Below, piece after piece: positions 1 through 8,916 of a DNA stretch of 37,212 nucleotides. This DNA is from Streptomyces sp. ISL-10 (GTDB lineage: Bacteria; Actinomycetota; Actinomycetes; Streptomycetales; Streptomycetaceae), in assembly GCF_018614575.1 (NCBI RefSeq), contig NZ_JAGGOJ010000023.1:1-37212 (forward strand). Direction: 5' to 3'. Positions within the stretch are counted from its first letter, which is position 1. The number at the start of each line of letters is the position of its first letter. The position numbers were made by a program, and so were the translations under genes. The notes under the pieces were generated by a model. That model saw nothing but the letters and a program-made list of their open reading frames with translations, was not told where the DNA came from and ran no database searches.

Positions 1-570
1 CCGGGCGTCTCCTTCGGCGCGGCGGAGAAGAAGCTCGGCATCAAGGGGTCGCCGACGCGCGAGGTCTATTTCGACAACGTCCGCATCCCCGCCGACCGCA
101 TGATCGGTGCGGAGGGAACGGGCTTCGCGACGGCGATGAAGACCCTGGACCACACGCGCATCACGATCGCGGCCCAGGCGCTGGGCATCGCGCAGGGTGC
201 GCTGGACTACGCCAAGGGCTACGTCAAGGAGCGCAAGCAGTTCGGCAAGCCGATCGCCGACTTCCAGGGCATCCAGTTCATGCTCGCCGACATGGCGATG
301 AAGATCGAAGCCGCCCGCCAGCTGACGTACGCGGCCGCGGCCAAGTCGGAGCGCGGCGACAGCGACCTCACCTTCCAGGGCGCGGCGGCGAAGTGCTTCG
401 CCTCGGACGTGGCGATGGAGGTCACCACGGACGCGGTCCAGCTGCTCGGCGGCTACGGCTACACCCGGGACTACCCCGTCGAGCGCATGATGCGCGACGC
501 GAAGATCACGCAGATCTACGAGGGCACGAACCAGGTCCAGCGGATCGTCATGGCGAGGAACCTGCCGTAG
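1..570 (+). CDS. Acyl-CoA dehydrogenase, C-terminal part (5' end outside window)
   Basis: The open frame runs in from the left edge, so the start is missing; about 189 residues are visible. It reads as the middle and C-terminal domains of an FAD-dependent acyl-CoA dehydrogenase, which oxidises acyl-CoA to enoyl-CoA in the cytoplasm. Family hallmarks are the segment KLGIKGSPTREVYFDNVRIP, the helical stretch RKQFGKPIADFQGIQFMLAD, and the C-terminal YGYTRDYPVERMMRDAKI followed by IYEGTNQVQR. In known family members the Glu of the YEGT motif is the catalytic base, and it is present here. The gene ends well before a strong hairpin (726-756) shared with the converging LCP gene. Substrate chain length cannot be judged from this fragment. 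Confidence 0.93.
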   Translation, partial: PGVSFGAAEKKLGIKGSPTREVYFDNVRIPADRMIGAEGTGFATAMKTLDHTRITIAAQALGIAQGALDYAKGYVKERKQFGKPIADFQGIQFMLADMAMKIEAARQLTYAAAAKSERGDSDLTFQGAAAKCFASDVAMEVTTDAVQLLGGYGYTRDYPVERMMRDAKITQIYEGTNQVQRIVMARNLP

Positions 571-725
571 AGCGGTTTCCGCAGGTCAGCGGCCATCTTC
601 AGTCGTTGCCAGCCGCCGTTCGGCTTCCGGTCCGTTCGGGCCCGTTTCGGGCTGATCATGGGCGTCATGCTGGGGAATCCTGGGCTGACGCCGGCCGGTA
701 AACCGTCCCTGAGCTGTACAAACGC

Positions 726-756
726 AACGGCCCCCGGCACGATGCCGGGGGCCGTT
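726..756. terminator. Bidirectional hairpin terminator between converging genes
   Basis: A perfect 14-base-pair inverted repeat (726-739 with 743-756) has a three-base loop. It lies just past the stop of the minus-strand LCP gene and downstream of the acyl-CoA dehydrogenase. No long T-run follows, which is usual for streptomycete terminators. Confidence 0.8.
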
Positions 757-763
757 CGGTGCG

Positions 764-2035
764 TCACTTGTCGGTGACGGTGACCTTCTCGTCGTTCTTG
801 ATCTGCTGCACCAGCTGCCGCACCTTGGCCTTGTCCCAGACCAGGTTGCCGCCGCGGCTGCCCGACGTCGGCATGTTCAGCGACGTGCCGCTGCCGTCGG
901 TGATGCCCTTCATCGCGAAGAACATCTCACCCAGGTCCCACAGGGACATGTCCTTGTCGACGATCAAAGTGTCCAGTCCCGCGCCCATCGTCGGGTACAG
1001 CCGGAACGGGTTGAGGATCGTGCCCGGCGTCGCCGCCTGGCTCGCCATCGCCGACAGGAACTTCTGCTGGTTCTTGGTGCGCGCCAGGTCCGACTCCGCG
1101 AACGCGTACCGCGTGCGGACGTACGCCAGCGCCTGCTCGCCGTCGAGGGTCTGCTTGCCCGCCGCGAAGTCGGCGCCGGACTTCTTGTCCTTGAAGCCCT
1201 TGTCGATGGTCATCTCGACACCGCCGAGCGCGTCCACGATGTTCGCGAAGCCCGCGAAGCCGATCTCCGCGTAGTGGTCGATGCGCAGGCCGGTGTTGTG
1301 CTCGACCGTGCGCACCAGCAGCTCGGGGCCGTCCTCCGCGTACGCCGCGTTCAGCTTCACCCGCCGGCCCGTGCCCGGGAACGTCTTGCCGGACTCCGAG
1401 CCCACGAAGGTGGGTATCTCCACGTCCGAGTCACGCGGCAGGGACACCATGGTGTTCCCGCTGTCGCAGGCCGCGAGGATCATCATCGAGTCGGTTCGCT
1501 TGCCCTCGGCGGAGCCGGTGTGGAGCTTCTTCTTCTCCTCGGCCGTCATTCCCTCACGGCTGTCGGAGCCGACGATCAGATACGTCGTGCAGTCGCCCTC
1601 CTCCGGCCGCTCGATCACCTTGGCGAGGTCGACCTCGCGCCGCACCTTGGAGTCGGCCCAGAAGTACGTGCCGATCGAAGTGCCGAGCACCGCCACCAGC
1701 ACCACGACCGAGCCGATCTTGAGTCGGCGCCGCCAGTCCGGGGCCGGCGCCGGCTGCCGGTAGGGGCCGCCCTGCGGCGGGACGCCCCTGCCGCCCCCGC
1801 CCGGCGCACCGTAGACCTGGCCCGTGTTGTAGCCGCTGTCGTACCCGGGCTCGGCGTAGCCCTGGTCGTATCCGCGCTGCTGCGGGGGCACGGCGCCGCG
1901 CGGAGGCGCGGCCGGGCGCTGGACATGGCGCATCACGCGCGCACCCTCGGGCTGCGCGCCGGAGCTGCCGCGCCCGTAGCCGCGTCCATTGCCGCTGCCA
2001 CCGTCGTCGGTCCATCCTTCGGGCCAGTCGTTCAT
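764..2035 (-). CDS. LCP family wall-polymer ligase, paralogue 1
   Basis: This 423-residue protein belongs to the LytR-CpsA-Psr family, which transfers lipid-linked glycopolymers such as teichoic acids to peptidoglycan outside the membrane. A disordered G/Y/Q/P-rich cytoplasmic N-terminus of about 100 residues precedes one membrane segment (about 106-126). The extracellular LCP domain follows, with VGSDSREG, TDSMMILA, the core motif SLPRDSDVEIP, LNAAYAEDGPELLVRTVE and QALAYVRTRYAFAESDLART. I chose the ATG at 2035 (MNDWPEGW); the frame stays open to 2131, but that part would overlap the divergent promoter region, and no good Shine-Dalgarno sequence decides it. It lacks the C-terminal LytR_C domain and the terminal Cys found in its neighbours. 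It is divergent from the thioesterase, 108 bases apart. Confidence 0.9.
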   Translation of the reverse strand: MNDWPEGWTDDGGSGNGRGYGRGSSGAQPEGARVMRHVQRPAAPPRGAVPPQQRGYDQGYAEPGYDSGYNTGQVYGAPGGGGRGVPPQGGPYRQPAPAPDWRRRLKIGSVVVLVAVLGTSIGTYFWADSKVRREVDLAKVIERPEEGDCTTYLIVGSDSREGMTAEEKKKLHTGSAEGKRTDSMMILAACDSGNTMVSLPRDSDVEIPTFVGSESGKTFPGTGRRVKLNAAYAEDGPELLVRTVEHNTGLRIDHYAEIGFAGFANIVDALGGVEMTIDKGFKDKKSGADFAAGKQTLDGEQALAYVRTRYAFAESDLARTKNQQKFLSAMASQAATPGTILNPFRLYPTMGAGLDTLIVDKDMSLWDLGEMFFAMKGITDGSGTSLNMPTSGSRGGNLVWDKAKVRQLVQQIKNDEKVTVTDK

Positions 2036-2143
2036 GCGGAACAGTGTGCAGGTGCGGCCCGGCATGCCGACAGGGTGGGTGTCGAATCCCACCACGGCTG
2101 TAGCGAAGCTGATGCAATGCGGCCCAGGCATATGGTGGAGGGC

Positions 2144-2692
2144 ATGACAGATCAGGCCCCACGCCCGGAGGATGAAATTCCGGGTAAGCCCACCGCTGCG
2201 TCACGTACCACGCTCAGCCACATCATGACCGGCAGTGACACGAATCTCCTCGGCACCGTGCACGGCGGCGTGATCATGAAGCTGGTGGACGACGCCGCGG
2301 GCGCCGTCGCGGGCCGGCACTCCGGCGGCCCGGCGGTCACGGCCTCCATGGACGAGATGGTGTTCCTCGAGCCGGTCAGGGTCGGCGACCTGGTGCATGT
2401 GAAGGCCCAGGTCAACTGGACGGGCCGGTCCTCGATGGAGGTCGGCGTACGGGTCCTGGCGGAGCGCTGGAACGAGTCGACGCCCGCCCAGCAGGTCGGC
2501 AGCGCGTACCTCGTCTTCGCCGCGGTCGACGCGGACGGCAAGCCGCGTCAGGTGCCGCCGGTGCTGCCGGAGACGGAACGCGACCGGCGCCGTTACCAGG
2601 AGGCGCAGATCCGGCGTACGCACCGGCTCGCGCGGCGCCGCGCCATCAAGGAGCTCCGCGAGAAGCGCGCCGCGGAGGGCATGGAGGACTGA
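2144..2692 (+). CDS. Acyl-CoA thioesterase, hotdog fold
   Basis: The 182-residue product resembles cytoplasmic acyl-CoA hydrolases of the BFIT/YciA type, which cleave acyl-CoA to free acid and CoA. The hotdog helix region reads GTVHGGVIMKLVDDAAGAVA, followed by ASMDEMVFLEPVRVGDLVHV and a strand ending in SAYLVFAAVD. The Asp of the LVDDA segment is a candidate catalytic residue by family analogy. A basic Arg-rich C-terminal tail follows the domain. The start is uncertain: ATG at 2144 has GGAGGG only one base upstream, so ATG at 2132 (four residues longer) is possible. The end converges on the next LCP gene with only 22 bases between stops. Confidence 0.88.
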   Translation: MTDQAPRPEDEIPGKPTAASRTTLSHIMTGSDTNLLGTVHGGVIMKLVDDAAGAVAGRHSGGPAVTASMDEMVFLEPVRVGDLVHVKAQVNWTGRSSMEVGVRVLAERWNESTPAQQVGSAYLVFAAVDADGKPRQVPPVLPETERDRRRYQEAQIRRTHRLARRRAIKELREKRAAEGMED

Positions 2693-2714
2693 CGGCCCCC
2701 GGCAGGCGTTTCCC

Positions 2715-4196
2715 TCAGGGGCAGACCACCTGGTCGCCGGTGACCGCGCCGAACTCGCCGCGATGCGGCTCCTCCGCCCGCACCGGTGTGACGCCCTTGT
2801 AGTCGGCGCCCGCCATCACCTTCAGCGTCGGCCCCTGGTTCTTCACGGGCCGCAGCTCGGAGCCCGGCAGCGCCGCCCGGAGCGACTTCGCCGACCGGTC
2901 CCAGCGCGGGTCGTACGTCACGTAGGTGCGCCGCACCGCCCCGTTCCCGCTGTTGAGCGGGGCTCGGGTGGTGACGAAACCCGTGCCGCGCAGGGCCTTG
3001 TCGACCCGGTCGCCGAGGCCGTCGACCCGGGTGCCGTTGTAGACCTGCACCCGGATCTGCTGCGGCGAGACGTCGACGAGCGTGGCAGCCGGGCGCTTCG
3101 GGCGGTGCGGGGCCAGCGGCTTGTCGTCACGCAGCAGCTGGAACAGCTTCTTGGACTTCACCGGGTGCCACTTCACCGTGGAACCGACGCCCTTCACCGG
3201 GTGGCTGACATCACCGACAGGCACCGAGGTGAACTCCGACGAGGCGGCCGTGAAGCCCCGCATCGCCCGGCGCAGCGCGAGCATCTGCTCGGTGCCGAAG
3301 CCCTTGTCGGCGCGCACCGAGTCGAGCATCGTCGAGGTGACCGTGCGGAACTTCACCGGGTTCAGCAGGACCCCGCTGCTCGTCATCCGATGGACGAGGG
3401 CCGCCAGGAACCGCTGCTGGCGCTGCATGCGCCCGAGGTCGGCCGCCCCGTCGACATGGCGCGAGCGCACGTACTGCAGAGCCTGGCCGCCGTTCAGCTT
3501 GTGCGTGCCGACGGGCAGGTCAAGACCGGTGTACGAGTCCTTCATCGGGCGGGCCGTGCAGATCTCCACGCCGCCGACCGCGTCCACCGTCTTCATGAAG
3601 CTGGTGAAGTCGATCTCCAGATAGTGGTCGATCTTCACATCCGTCATGTGCTCGACGGTCCGCACGGTCAGGGCCGGGCCGCCCTCCGCGTACGCGGCGT
3701 TCAGCTTCACCGGGTGCGGCTTGTGGTGCTTGCCGGTGGTGGCATCGGTGTGCTCGGGGATCTCGGCGTAGCTGTCCCGCGGCAGGCTCACCACGCTGGC
3801 GCGGTGCCGGTCCTTCGAGATGTGCACCAGCATGACGGTGTCGGTGCAGCGGCAGGGCGCGCCGCCGAGCCGGTACTTCTTCTTCTGCTCGGGCGTGATC
3901 CGGTCCCGGCCGTCGGTGCCGACGACCAGGATGTTCGTGCCGTTGGTCTCCCCGGGCCGGTTCTTCATGTCGCGGAACGGGTCGACCCGCTCGATCCCGG
4001 TCTCGAGGCTCGTCACCACCGCGTGCCCGATCCCGCCGATGCCGAGCACCAGCACCGAGAGGCCCGTCACCATCCGCATGCCCCAGCGCGGCCGCTTGCG
4101 CCGGACCGGCCGGGTGGCCGGACGCCGCCTCACCGGGCGCGACGCAGCCGGAGCCGGGGCCGGGCGGCGGGGGCGGGGCCGGGGCGGTGGGGGCAA
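2715..4196 (-). CDS. LCP family wall-polymer ligase with LytR_C domain, paralogue 2
   Basis: A 493-residue membrane-anchored LCP protein. I chose a TTG start because GGAGG lies seven bases upstream and the frame further up is antisense to the glycosyltransferase gene. A Pro/Arg-rich cytoplasmic segment (1-40) is followed by one membrane helix (about 41-62). The LCP domain has VVGTDGRDRITPEQ, CTDTVMLVHISKDR, SLPRDSYAEIPEH, LNAAYAEGGPALTVRTVEH and ALQYVRSRHVDGAADLGRMQ. A LytR_C-type domain (about 390-470) begins IRVQVYNGTRVDGLG. The protein ends GDQVVCP, with a lone Cys one residue from the end. It is divergent from the glycosyltransferase gene, which suggests the two are used together. The polymer it transfers is not deducible. 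Confidence 0.9.
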   Translation of the reverse strand: MPPPPRPRPRRPAPAPAASRPVRRRPATRPVRRKRPRWGMRMVTGLSVLVLGIGGIGHAVVTSLETGIERVDPFRDMKNRPGETNGTNILVVGTDGRDRITPEQKKKYRLGGAPCRCTDTVMLVHISKDRHRASVVSLPRDSYAEIPEHTDATTGKHHKPHPVKLNAAYAEGGPALTVRTVEHMTDVKIDHYLEIDFTSFMKTVDAVGGVEICTARPMKDSYTGLDLPVGTHKLNGGQALQYVRSRHVDGAADLGRMQRQQRFLAALVHRMTSSGVLLNPVKFRTVTSTMLDSVRADKGFGTEQMLALRRAMRGFTAASSEFTSVPVGDVSHPVKGVGSTVKWHPVKSKKLFQLLRDDKPLAPHRPKRPAATLVDVSPQQIRVQVYNGTRVDGLGDRVDKALRGTGFVTTRAPLNSGNGAVRRTYVTYDPRWDRSAKSLRAALPGSELRPVKNQGPTLKVMAGADYKGVTPVRAEEPHRGEFGAVTGDQVVCP

Positions 4197-4304
4197 GGGG
4201 ACACCTCCGCGACGACAGGGGATCCTGAGCACCGTAGGTCCATACGATCTGCGGCACCGGCCGCCGCACCGGGGTGTCCCCCGTTCGCGGTAACGTGGCG
4301 GGCG

Positions 4305-5318
4305 ATGAACGCCATGCCCGCTGTCTCCGTGATCATGCCAGTCCTCAACGAGGAGCGGCACCTGCGCAACTCGGTCCGTCACATCCTCGAGCAGGAGTAC
4401 GACGGCGAGATGGAGGTGGTGATCGCGCTCGGACCGTCCACGGACCGCACCGACGAGATCGCCGCCGAGCTCGTACGCGAGGACCCCAGGGTCCACACGG
4501 TGCCGAACCCGACCGGCCGCACCCCGGCCGCGCTGAACGCCGCCATCAGGGCCTCGCGCCACCCGATCGTGGTGCGCGTCGACGGCCACGGCATGCTCTC
4601 GCCGAACTACATCGCGACCGCGGTCCGCCTCCTGGAGGAGACCGGCGCGCAGAACGTCGGCGGCATCATGCACGCCGAGGGCGAGAACGCCTGGGAGGAC
4701 GCGGTCGCGGCCGCGATGACCTCGAAGATAGGCGTGGGCAACGCCGCGTTCCACACCGGTGGCGAGGCGGGGGAGGCGGAGACCGTCTACCTCGGCGTGT
4801 TCCGCCGCGAGGCGCTGGAACAGCAGGGCGGGTACAACGAGGAGTTCATCCGCGCCCAGGACTGGGAGCTCAACTTCCGCATCCGTGAGGCGGGCGGGCT
4901 GATCTGGTTCTCGCCCGAGCTGAGGGTGCAGTACCGCCCCCGGCCCTCGGTGCGGGCGCTCGCCAGGCAGTACAAGGACTACGGCCGCTGGCGCCATGTC
5001 GTCGCCCGCTACCACCAGGGCTCCATCAACCTGCGCTACCTCGCCCCGCCGATCGCCGTGTGCGCGATAGCCGCGTGCCTGGTGCTCGGCGCCACGCTGA
5101 CCCCGTGGGCCCTCGTCGTCCCCGGCGGCTACGTCGCGGCGATCACGGCCGGCTCGATACCGGCGGGCAGGGGCCTGTCGCCGAAGGCCCGGCTGCAGAT
5201 CCCCCTCGCGCTGGCGACGATGCACATGTCCTGGGGGTACGGCTTCCTCACGAGCCCGCGCTCGCTGGCGAAGAAGGTCATCGCCAGCCGCCGCACCTCG
5301 GTGAAGACCGCCGCCTGA
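4305..5318 (+). CDS. Family 2 glycosyltransferase, membrane-associated
   Basis: The 337-residue protein has an N-terminal GT-A domain and a C-terminal hydrophobic region. Motifs in order are SVIMPVLNEERHLRNSV (nucleotide-sugar fold entry), ALGPSTDRTDE, RVDGHGMLSPNYIATA (metal-binding DxD-like site, here DGH), a YLGVFRREALEQQGGYNE acceptor-side segment and IRAQDWELNFRIREAGG (candidate catalytic base region). Two hydrophobic stretches near residues 245-290 probably anchor it to the inner face of the membrane. The ATG at 4305 lies in a weakly purine-rich context, and ATG at 4314 is an alternative. Being surrounded by LCP genes suggests it makes part of the wall polymer they attach; donor sugar and acceptor are unknown. 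Confidence 0.88.
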   Translation: MNAMPAVSVIMPVLNEERHLRNSVRHILEQEYDGEMEVVIALGPSTDRTDEIAAELVREDPRVHTVPNPTGRTPAALNAAIRASRHPIVVRVDGHGMLSPNYIATAVRLLEETGAQNVGGIMHAEGENAWEDAVAAAMTSKIGVGNAAFHTGGEAGEAETVYLGVFRREALEQQGGYNEEFIRAQDWELNFRIREAGGLIWFSPELRVQYRPRPSVRALARQYKDYGRWRHVVARYHQGSINLRYLAPPIAVCAIAACLVLGATLTPWALVVPGGYVAAITAGSIPAGRGLSPKARLQIPLALATMHMSWGYGFLTSPRSLAKKVIASRRTSVKTAA

Positions 5319-5333
5319 CCCGCCCGGAACTGC

Positions 5334-5372
5334 CGAACGCCGGTCCGCTCCCACGGAGCGGACTGGCGTTCG
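5334..5372. terminator. Bidirectional hairpin between glycosyltransferase and LCP paralogue 3
   Basis: An 18-base-pair stem (5334-5351 with 5355-5372) has one G-U wobble and a three-base loop. It fills the short gap between the converging glycosyltransferase and LCP genes and fits a terminator shared by both strands. Confidence 0.85.
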
Positions 5373-5384
5373 TGTGTCGGGTCC

Positions 5385-7097
5385 TCAGAACCGGTACGGC
5401 GCGTAGATGTCCATGCAGGCGCCCTTGTCGTCGCCCATGACCGTCTCGGTGTTCTTCGGCGGGCCCGCGGCCGGTGAGGCCTTGGGGAAGGTGTCCCCGG
5501 TACGCCAGTCGGTGCCGACCACCAGGGTCACGCCGGACACGTCCGTCGACCTCTTCACCGCACTCGTGGGAACCCCGAGCGCCTTGGCGACCGAGCGGGC
5601 GTCCCCTTCGAGCTCGGCGCTCGGGAACAACACCTGGGTGCGCTTCTGCGGGTCGGGGGTCTTGTCCGCCCAGGCCTGGGTGAAGCCCCGCCGCGCCAGT
5701 ACGCCCGTGACCGCAGCGGCCCGCCGGGGCGTGGCCGCGGCCGCGTCCCCCGTGCCGTTGCGGACCATGACGCCGATGTCGGCCGGATCGGCGGCCGGGT
5801 CCTTCGGCGCGGCCGGCGTCTGCGGCTTCGACGTCGGGGCTTTGCCGTCCACGGGCATGTCCTCGCGCAGCAACTCCCAGAGCCGGTCGGCCTCGCCCGG
5901 TGCCGGCAGCACATGGTTGCCCGGATTGGCCGGGTCCGGGATGCGCGGCATGGTGAGCATCGCGATCCGGCCGGTCGGCACGTCCTTGAGCGTCATGCCG
6001 AGGTCGAACAGCTTATCGACGGTGCCGATCTCCTCGGAGACCTGGAGGGACTTGGTGGCCGTCTCGGCCAGGTCCACGAGCCGGCCGGTGTCGGTGAAGG
6101 CGTTCTGGTCCTTGAGCTTGCGGATCACCGAGTTCATGTACATGTGCTGGGCCTTGGAGCGGCCGAAGTCGCTCTCGAAGGCGTGCCGGGTGCGCAGCCA
6201 CTGGAGGGCCTTGACGCCCTGGATCTCGTGTGTGCCCTTGGTGAGCCTGAGCCCGGAGCCGCCGGGCACACCCGGCTTGGGGCCGTCGTACACATTGTGG
6301 TTGACGCAGACCTCCGCGCCGCCGATCGCGTCCGCCATGTCCACCACACCCGCGAAGTCGACCATCATCCAGTGGTCGATGTAGACGCCGGTGAGATTCT
6401 GCCAGGTGGCGAGCGTGCAGCCGGGGCCGCCGCGCCTGAGGGTCGCGTTGATGAGATCCCTTGTGGCGGGGTGCGTGTCCCCGGTCTCGGAGTCGGTGCA
6501 CTCGGGTATGTCGACTTTGGTGTCACGGGGGATGGAGACGACCGAGGCGTTCTTACGGTCGGCCGAGACGTGCAGCAGCATCTGCACGTCCGCGAGCGGC
6601 GGCGCTCCGACGCTCTTCTTCGAACCGCCGAGTTCGAGGTTCTCGCTGGAGTTCCTGCTGTCGGAGCCGATCAGCAGGACGTTCAGCGGCGTCTGGCCCG
6701 CCGCGTTCGGAGCCGATTTCTGCACGTCGGAGCCGGCTGAATTGCGATCACCCTTGCGGATGTTGCTGTTGAGGTGCTCGTAGTACAGGTAGCCCGCTCC
6801 CGCGGTGCCCAGGATGACGACGGACACGGACAGGGTGATCCCGCGCAGTATCCGGCGCCTGCCGCGTTTCCCGCGGCGGGGTACCCGGCGGCGGCGGGAG
6901 CCCGAGCCCTCCGCCGTCGCGTCCGGCGCACCCGCGCCGTCCCGTTCGTCGTCGGGAGCCGTACGGGCGCGCGGGACGCGCCCGGCCTCCTCTTCGCGCG
7001 GGCTGCCTTCTTCGTACAGGCTGTCGTCCCAGCCCAGATCGCGGGCGTGCGGTCCGCGTCGCCGCGTCCCCTCCCCACGCACGCTGCTGTGTCCCAC
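5385..7097 (-). CDS. LCP family wall-polymer ligase with LytR_C domain, paralogue 3
   Basis: The 570-residue protein starts at a GTG with a G-rich stretch upstream; no earlier start is available in frame. A charged cytoplasmic N-terminus of about 84 residues precedes the membrane helix (about 85-105, ending GAGYLYYEHLN). The LCP domain shows LIGSDSRNSSENL, DVQMLLHVSADRKNASVVSI, PRDTKVDIPEC, GVYIDHWMMVDFAGVVDMAD and ALQWLRTRHAFESDFGRSKA. A LytR_C-like domain starts near IGVMVRNGTGDAAAA. The end, GDDKGACMDIYAPYRF, holds a lone Cys. The helix-exit sequence is nearly identical to paralogue 4, suggesting a recent duplication. It lies 46 bases downstream of paralogue 4 on the same strand and is probably cotranscribed with it. 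Confidence 0.9.
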   Translation of the reverse strand: MGHSSVRGEGTRRRGPHARDLGWDDSLYEEGSPREEEAGRVPRARTAPDDERDGAGAPDATAEGSGSRRRRVPRRGKRGRRRILRGITLSVSVVILGTAGAGYLYYEHLNSNIRKGDRNSAGSDVQKSAPNAAGQTPLNVLLIGSDSRNSSENLELGGSKKSVGAPPLADVQMLLHVSADRKNASVVSIPRDTKVDIPECTDSETGDTHPATRDLINATLRRGGPGCTLATWQNLTGVYIDHWMMVDFAGVVDMADAIGGAEVCVNHNVYDGPKPGVPGGSGLRLTKGTHEIQGVKALQWLRTRHAFESDFGRSKAQHMYMNSVIRKLKDQNAFTDTGRLVDLAETATKSLQVSEEIGTVDKLFDLGMTLKDVPTGRIAMLTMPRIPDPANPGNHVLPAPGEADRLWELLREDMPVDGKAPTSKPQTPAAPKDPAADPADIGVMVRNGTGDAAAATPRRAAAVTGVLARRGFTQAWADKTPDPQKRTQVLFPSAELEGDARSVAKALGVPTSAVKRSTDVSGVTLVVGTDWRTGDTFPKASPAAGPPKNTETVMGDDKGACMDIYAPYRF

Positions 7098-7143
7098 CCC
7101 TAGAACCCCCTGTGTTCAGGCTCTCCCCATGAGCCGTCCGATG

Positions 7144-8916
7144 TCACTTGGCGCACATCTTCTTGTCCGCCTGCACCGCATCCACCGGCGCCTTTGCCGG
7201 ACCGGTGATGGGTACCCCGGCACCCTTGAAATCGGGGCCGAGGGTCAGCGTCATCGCCTCCAGTCCCTGGGCGTCCTCGGTGCCCGGCTTGAGCGCCGCG
7301 GCGGGCAGGCCCATCAGGTCCGCGAGCTTGCGGGCCTGGTCGGCCTGGTTCGGCGCGTACTCCAGCGTCGTCCTGGTGACGTCCGCCGGCGCGTTGCCCT
7401 TGTTGGTGGACTTCAGCACGCCCTCGGTGTTCTGGAGCCAGTCCAGCGTCTTCTGCGCGGAGCCGGTGGGGCCACCGCCGTTGAAGACGTCGACGCGGAC
7501 GTCGGCGGCCTCGGCCCGCGGGCCCTTGAGCAGCGCGGCCTGCTTGTCCTTGGCCGCCTTCTTCTTCTGCTCGACATCGGTGAGCGAGACGTCGTTCTTG
7601 ATCATCGAGAACAGCGCGTCCGACTTGGGCGTGTCCAGCACGACCGTCGCCTTGACCTTCTCCGCCGGATTGTCCAGGACGGGCACCGTGGCGAAGGTGA
7701 GGTTCTTCATGTCGAACTTGCCGAGCTCCAGACCGAGATCGCGGAGCTTCCCTATGTCGTCGATCCTGGTGTCGACCGTCAGGGCCTCGGTGCCCGCCTC
7801 CGCCAGCTTGAAGAGCTTGGTCGGGCTGGTGAGCGTGTCGTTCGACTTCAGTTTGCGCATCAGCGAACTGAGGAACTGCTGCTGGATCTTGATGCGGTCG
7901 AGGTCGCCGCCGAAGCCCACGGCGTGCCGTGTGCGGACGAAGGCGAGCGCCTCCTCGCCCTCCAGGGTGTGCTCACCCGCCGGCAGGTCGAGCTTGGACT
8001 TGTCGTCCTTGATGTCCTTGTCGAGGCAGATCGGCACACCGCCGACCGCCGACGACAGCGTCTTGACGGCGTTGAAGTCGGCCACCATGAAGTGGTCCAT
8101 GGTGATGCCGGTGAGTTCTCTGACCGTACGCATGGTGCAGCTCGGCGTACGGCCGGACTGGCCGAGGCTCTCGTTGAACCGCGTGCCCTCCGTGCCGGGA
8201 ATGAGCTTTTCGGAGCCGTCCTCCTGTGTCGTCGGACAGTCCGGGATATCGGTGATCAGGTCACGGGGAATGCTCACCGCGGTCGCGTTGGTGCGGTCCT
8301 TCGACACGTGCAGCAGCAGCGTGGTGTCCGCGTGGCCAGGACTGTTCTTGTCGCCGTAGCTGCCGTTGCCCGCGCCGGTGCGCTTGTCCGTGCCGATCAG
8401 CAGGATGTTGATCGCCCGGTCCTTGCTGAAGCCGCCGGTGCCCGCGTTGTCGTCGGAGACGGACGTGATGTTCCCGTTGAGGTGCTCGTAGTAGAGGTAT
8501 CCGGCGCCCACGGTCGTGACCATCACCAGCGCGAGCGTCCCGCCGGTCCACAGCAGCGCCTTCTTCTTGCGCGAGGCGGCCTGCTTGCGCTTGCGCCGGC
8601 CGGCCTGCTGCTGCGGGACGCGGCCCGAGGCGTTGCCCGCCCGGCGGCTGCGCTGAGGCGGGACATCGGGGGCGGGGGCCGCCGTCCTGCGGCGCGTGGC
8701 GGTGCCAGGGCCCGGCACGGCGTTCGCCGCTTCGGGGGCGTCGGCGGCTTCGGCGGACCGGCGGGACCTTCTTGCGCCCGCGGCTTGGTTGGAGGAGGCT
8801 GATGACTGCGGTGCGGATTGGTCCAGTCGCAGTTCGTAGTTGCCCGTCTGCGGGTTCAGCACCCACTGGTCGGCGGGGTCGATCTCGTCCGCCCGTCCAC
8901 GGCTTTGTGCATCCAC
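7144..8916 (-). CDS. LCP family wall-polymer ligase with LytR_C domain, paralogue 4
   Basis: This 590-residue protein is the longest of the five LCP proteins. It starts at GTG 8916 with GGAGGA about 11 bases upstream. The cytoplasmic N-terminus (1-118) opens with a compact motif, DQWVLNPQTGNYELRL, ahead of disordered basic sequence, so it may be a docking segment. The membrane helix is at about 119-142. The LCP domain has LIGTDKRTGAG, ADTTLLLHVSKDRTNATAVS, IPRDLITDIPDCP, GITMDHFMVADFNAVKTLSS and ALAFVRTRHAVGFGGDLDR. A LytR_C domain starts at VRVDVFNGGGPTGS and the protein ends DKKMCAK with a lone Cys. Relative to paralogue 2 it has an insertion between the two domains with a charged, helical-looking run. 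Confidence 0.9.
   Translation of the reverse strand: MDAQSRGRADEIDPADQWVLNPQTGNYELRLDQSAPQSSASSNQAAGARRSRRSAEAADAPEAANAVPGPGTATRRRTAAPAPDVPPQRSRRAGNASGRVPQQQAGRRKRKQAASRKKKALLWTGGTLALVMVTTVGAGYLYYEHLNGNITSVSDDNAGTGGFSKDRAINILLIGTDKRTGAGNGSYGDKNSPGHADTTLLLHVSKDRTNATAVSIPRDLITDIPDCPTTQEDGSEKLIPGTEGTRFNESLGQSGRTPSCTMRTVRELTGITMDHFMVADFNAVKTLSSAVGGVPICLDKDIKDDKSKLDLPAGEHTLEGEEALAFVRTRHAVGFGGDLDRIKIQQQFLSSLMRKLKSNDTLTSPTKLFKLAEAGTEALTVDTRIDDIGKLRDLGLELGKFDMKNLTFATVPVLDNPAEKVKATVVLDTPKSDALFSMIKNDVSLTDVEQKKKAAKDKQAALLKGPRAEAADVRVDVFNGGGPTGSAQKTLDWLQNTEGVLKSTNKGNAPADVTRTTLEYAPNQADQARKLADLMGLPAAALKPGTEDAQGLEAMTLTLGPDFKGAGVPITGPAKAPVDAVQADKKMCAK

Noticed and set aside
2763..4304. Plus-strand frame extending the glycosyltransferase gene far upstream
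   Set aside because: That part is antisense to LCP paralogue 2 and lacks family features; the fold starts at MNAMPAVSVIMP.
4197..5354. Minus-strand extension of LCP paralogue 2
   Set aside because: It is antisense to the glycosyltransferase, and a well-spaced GGAGG supports the TTG at 4196.
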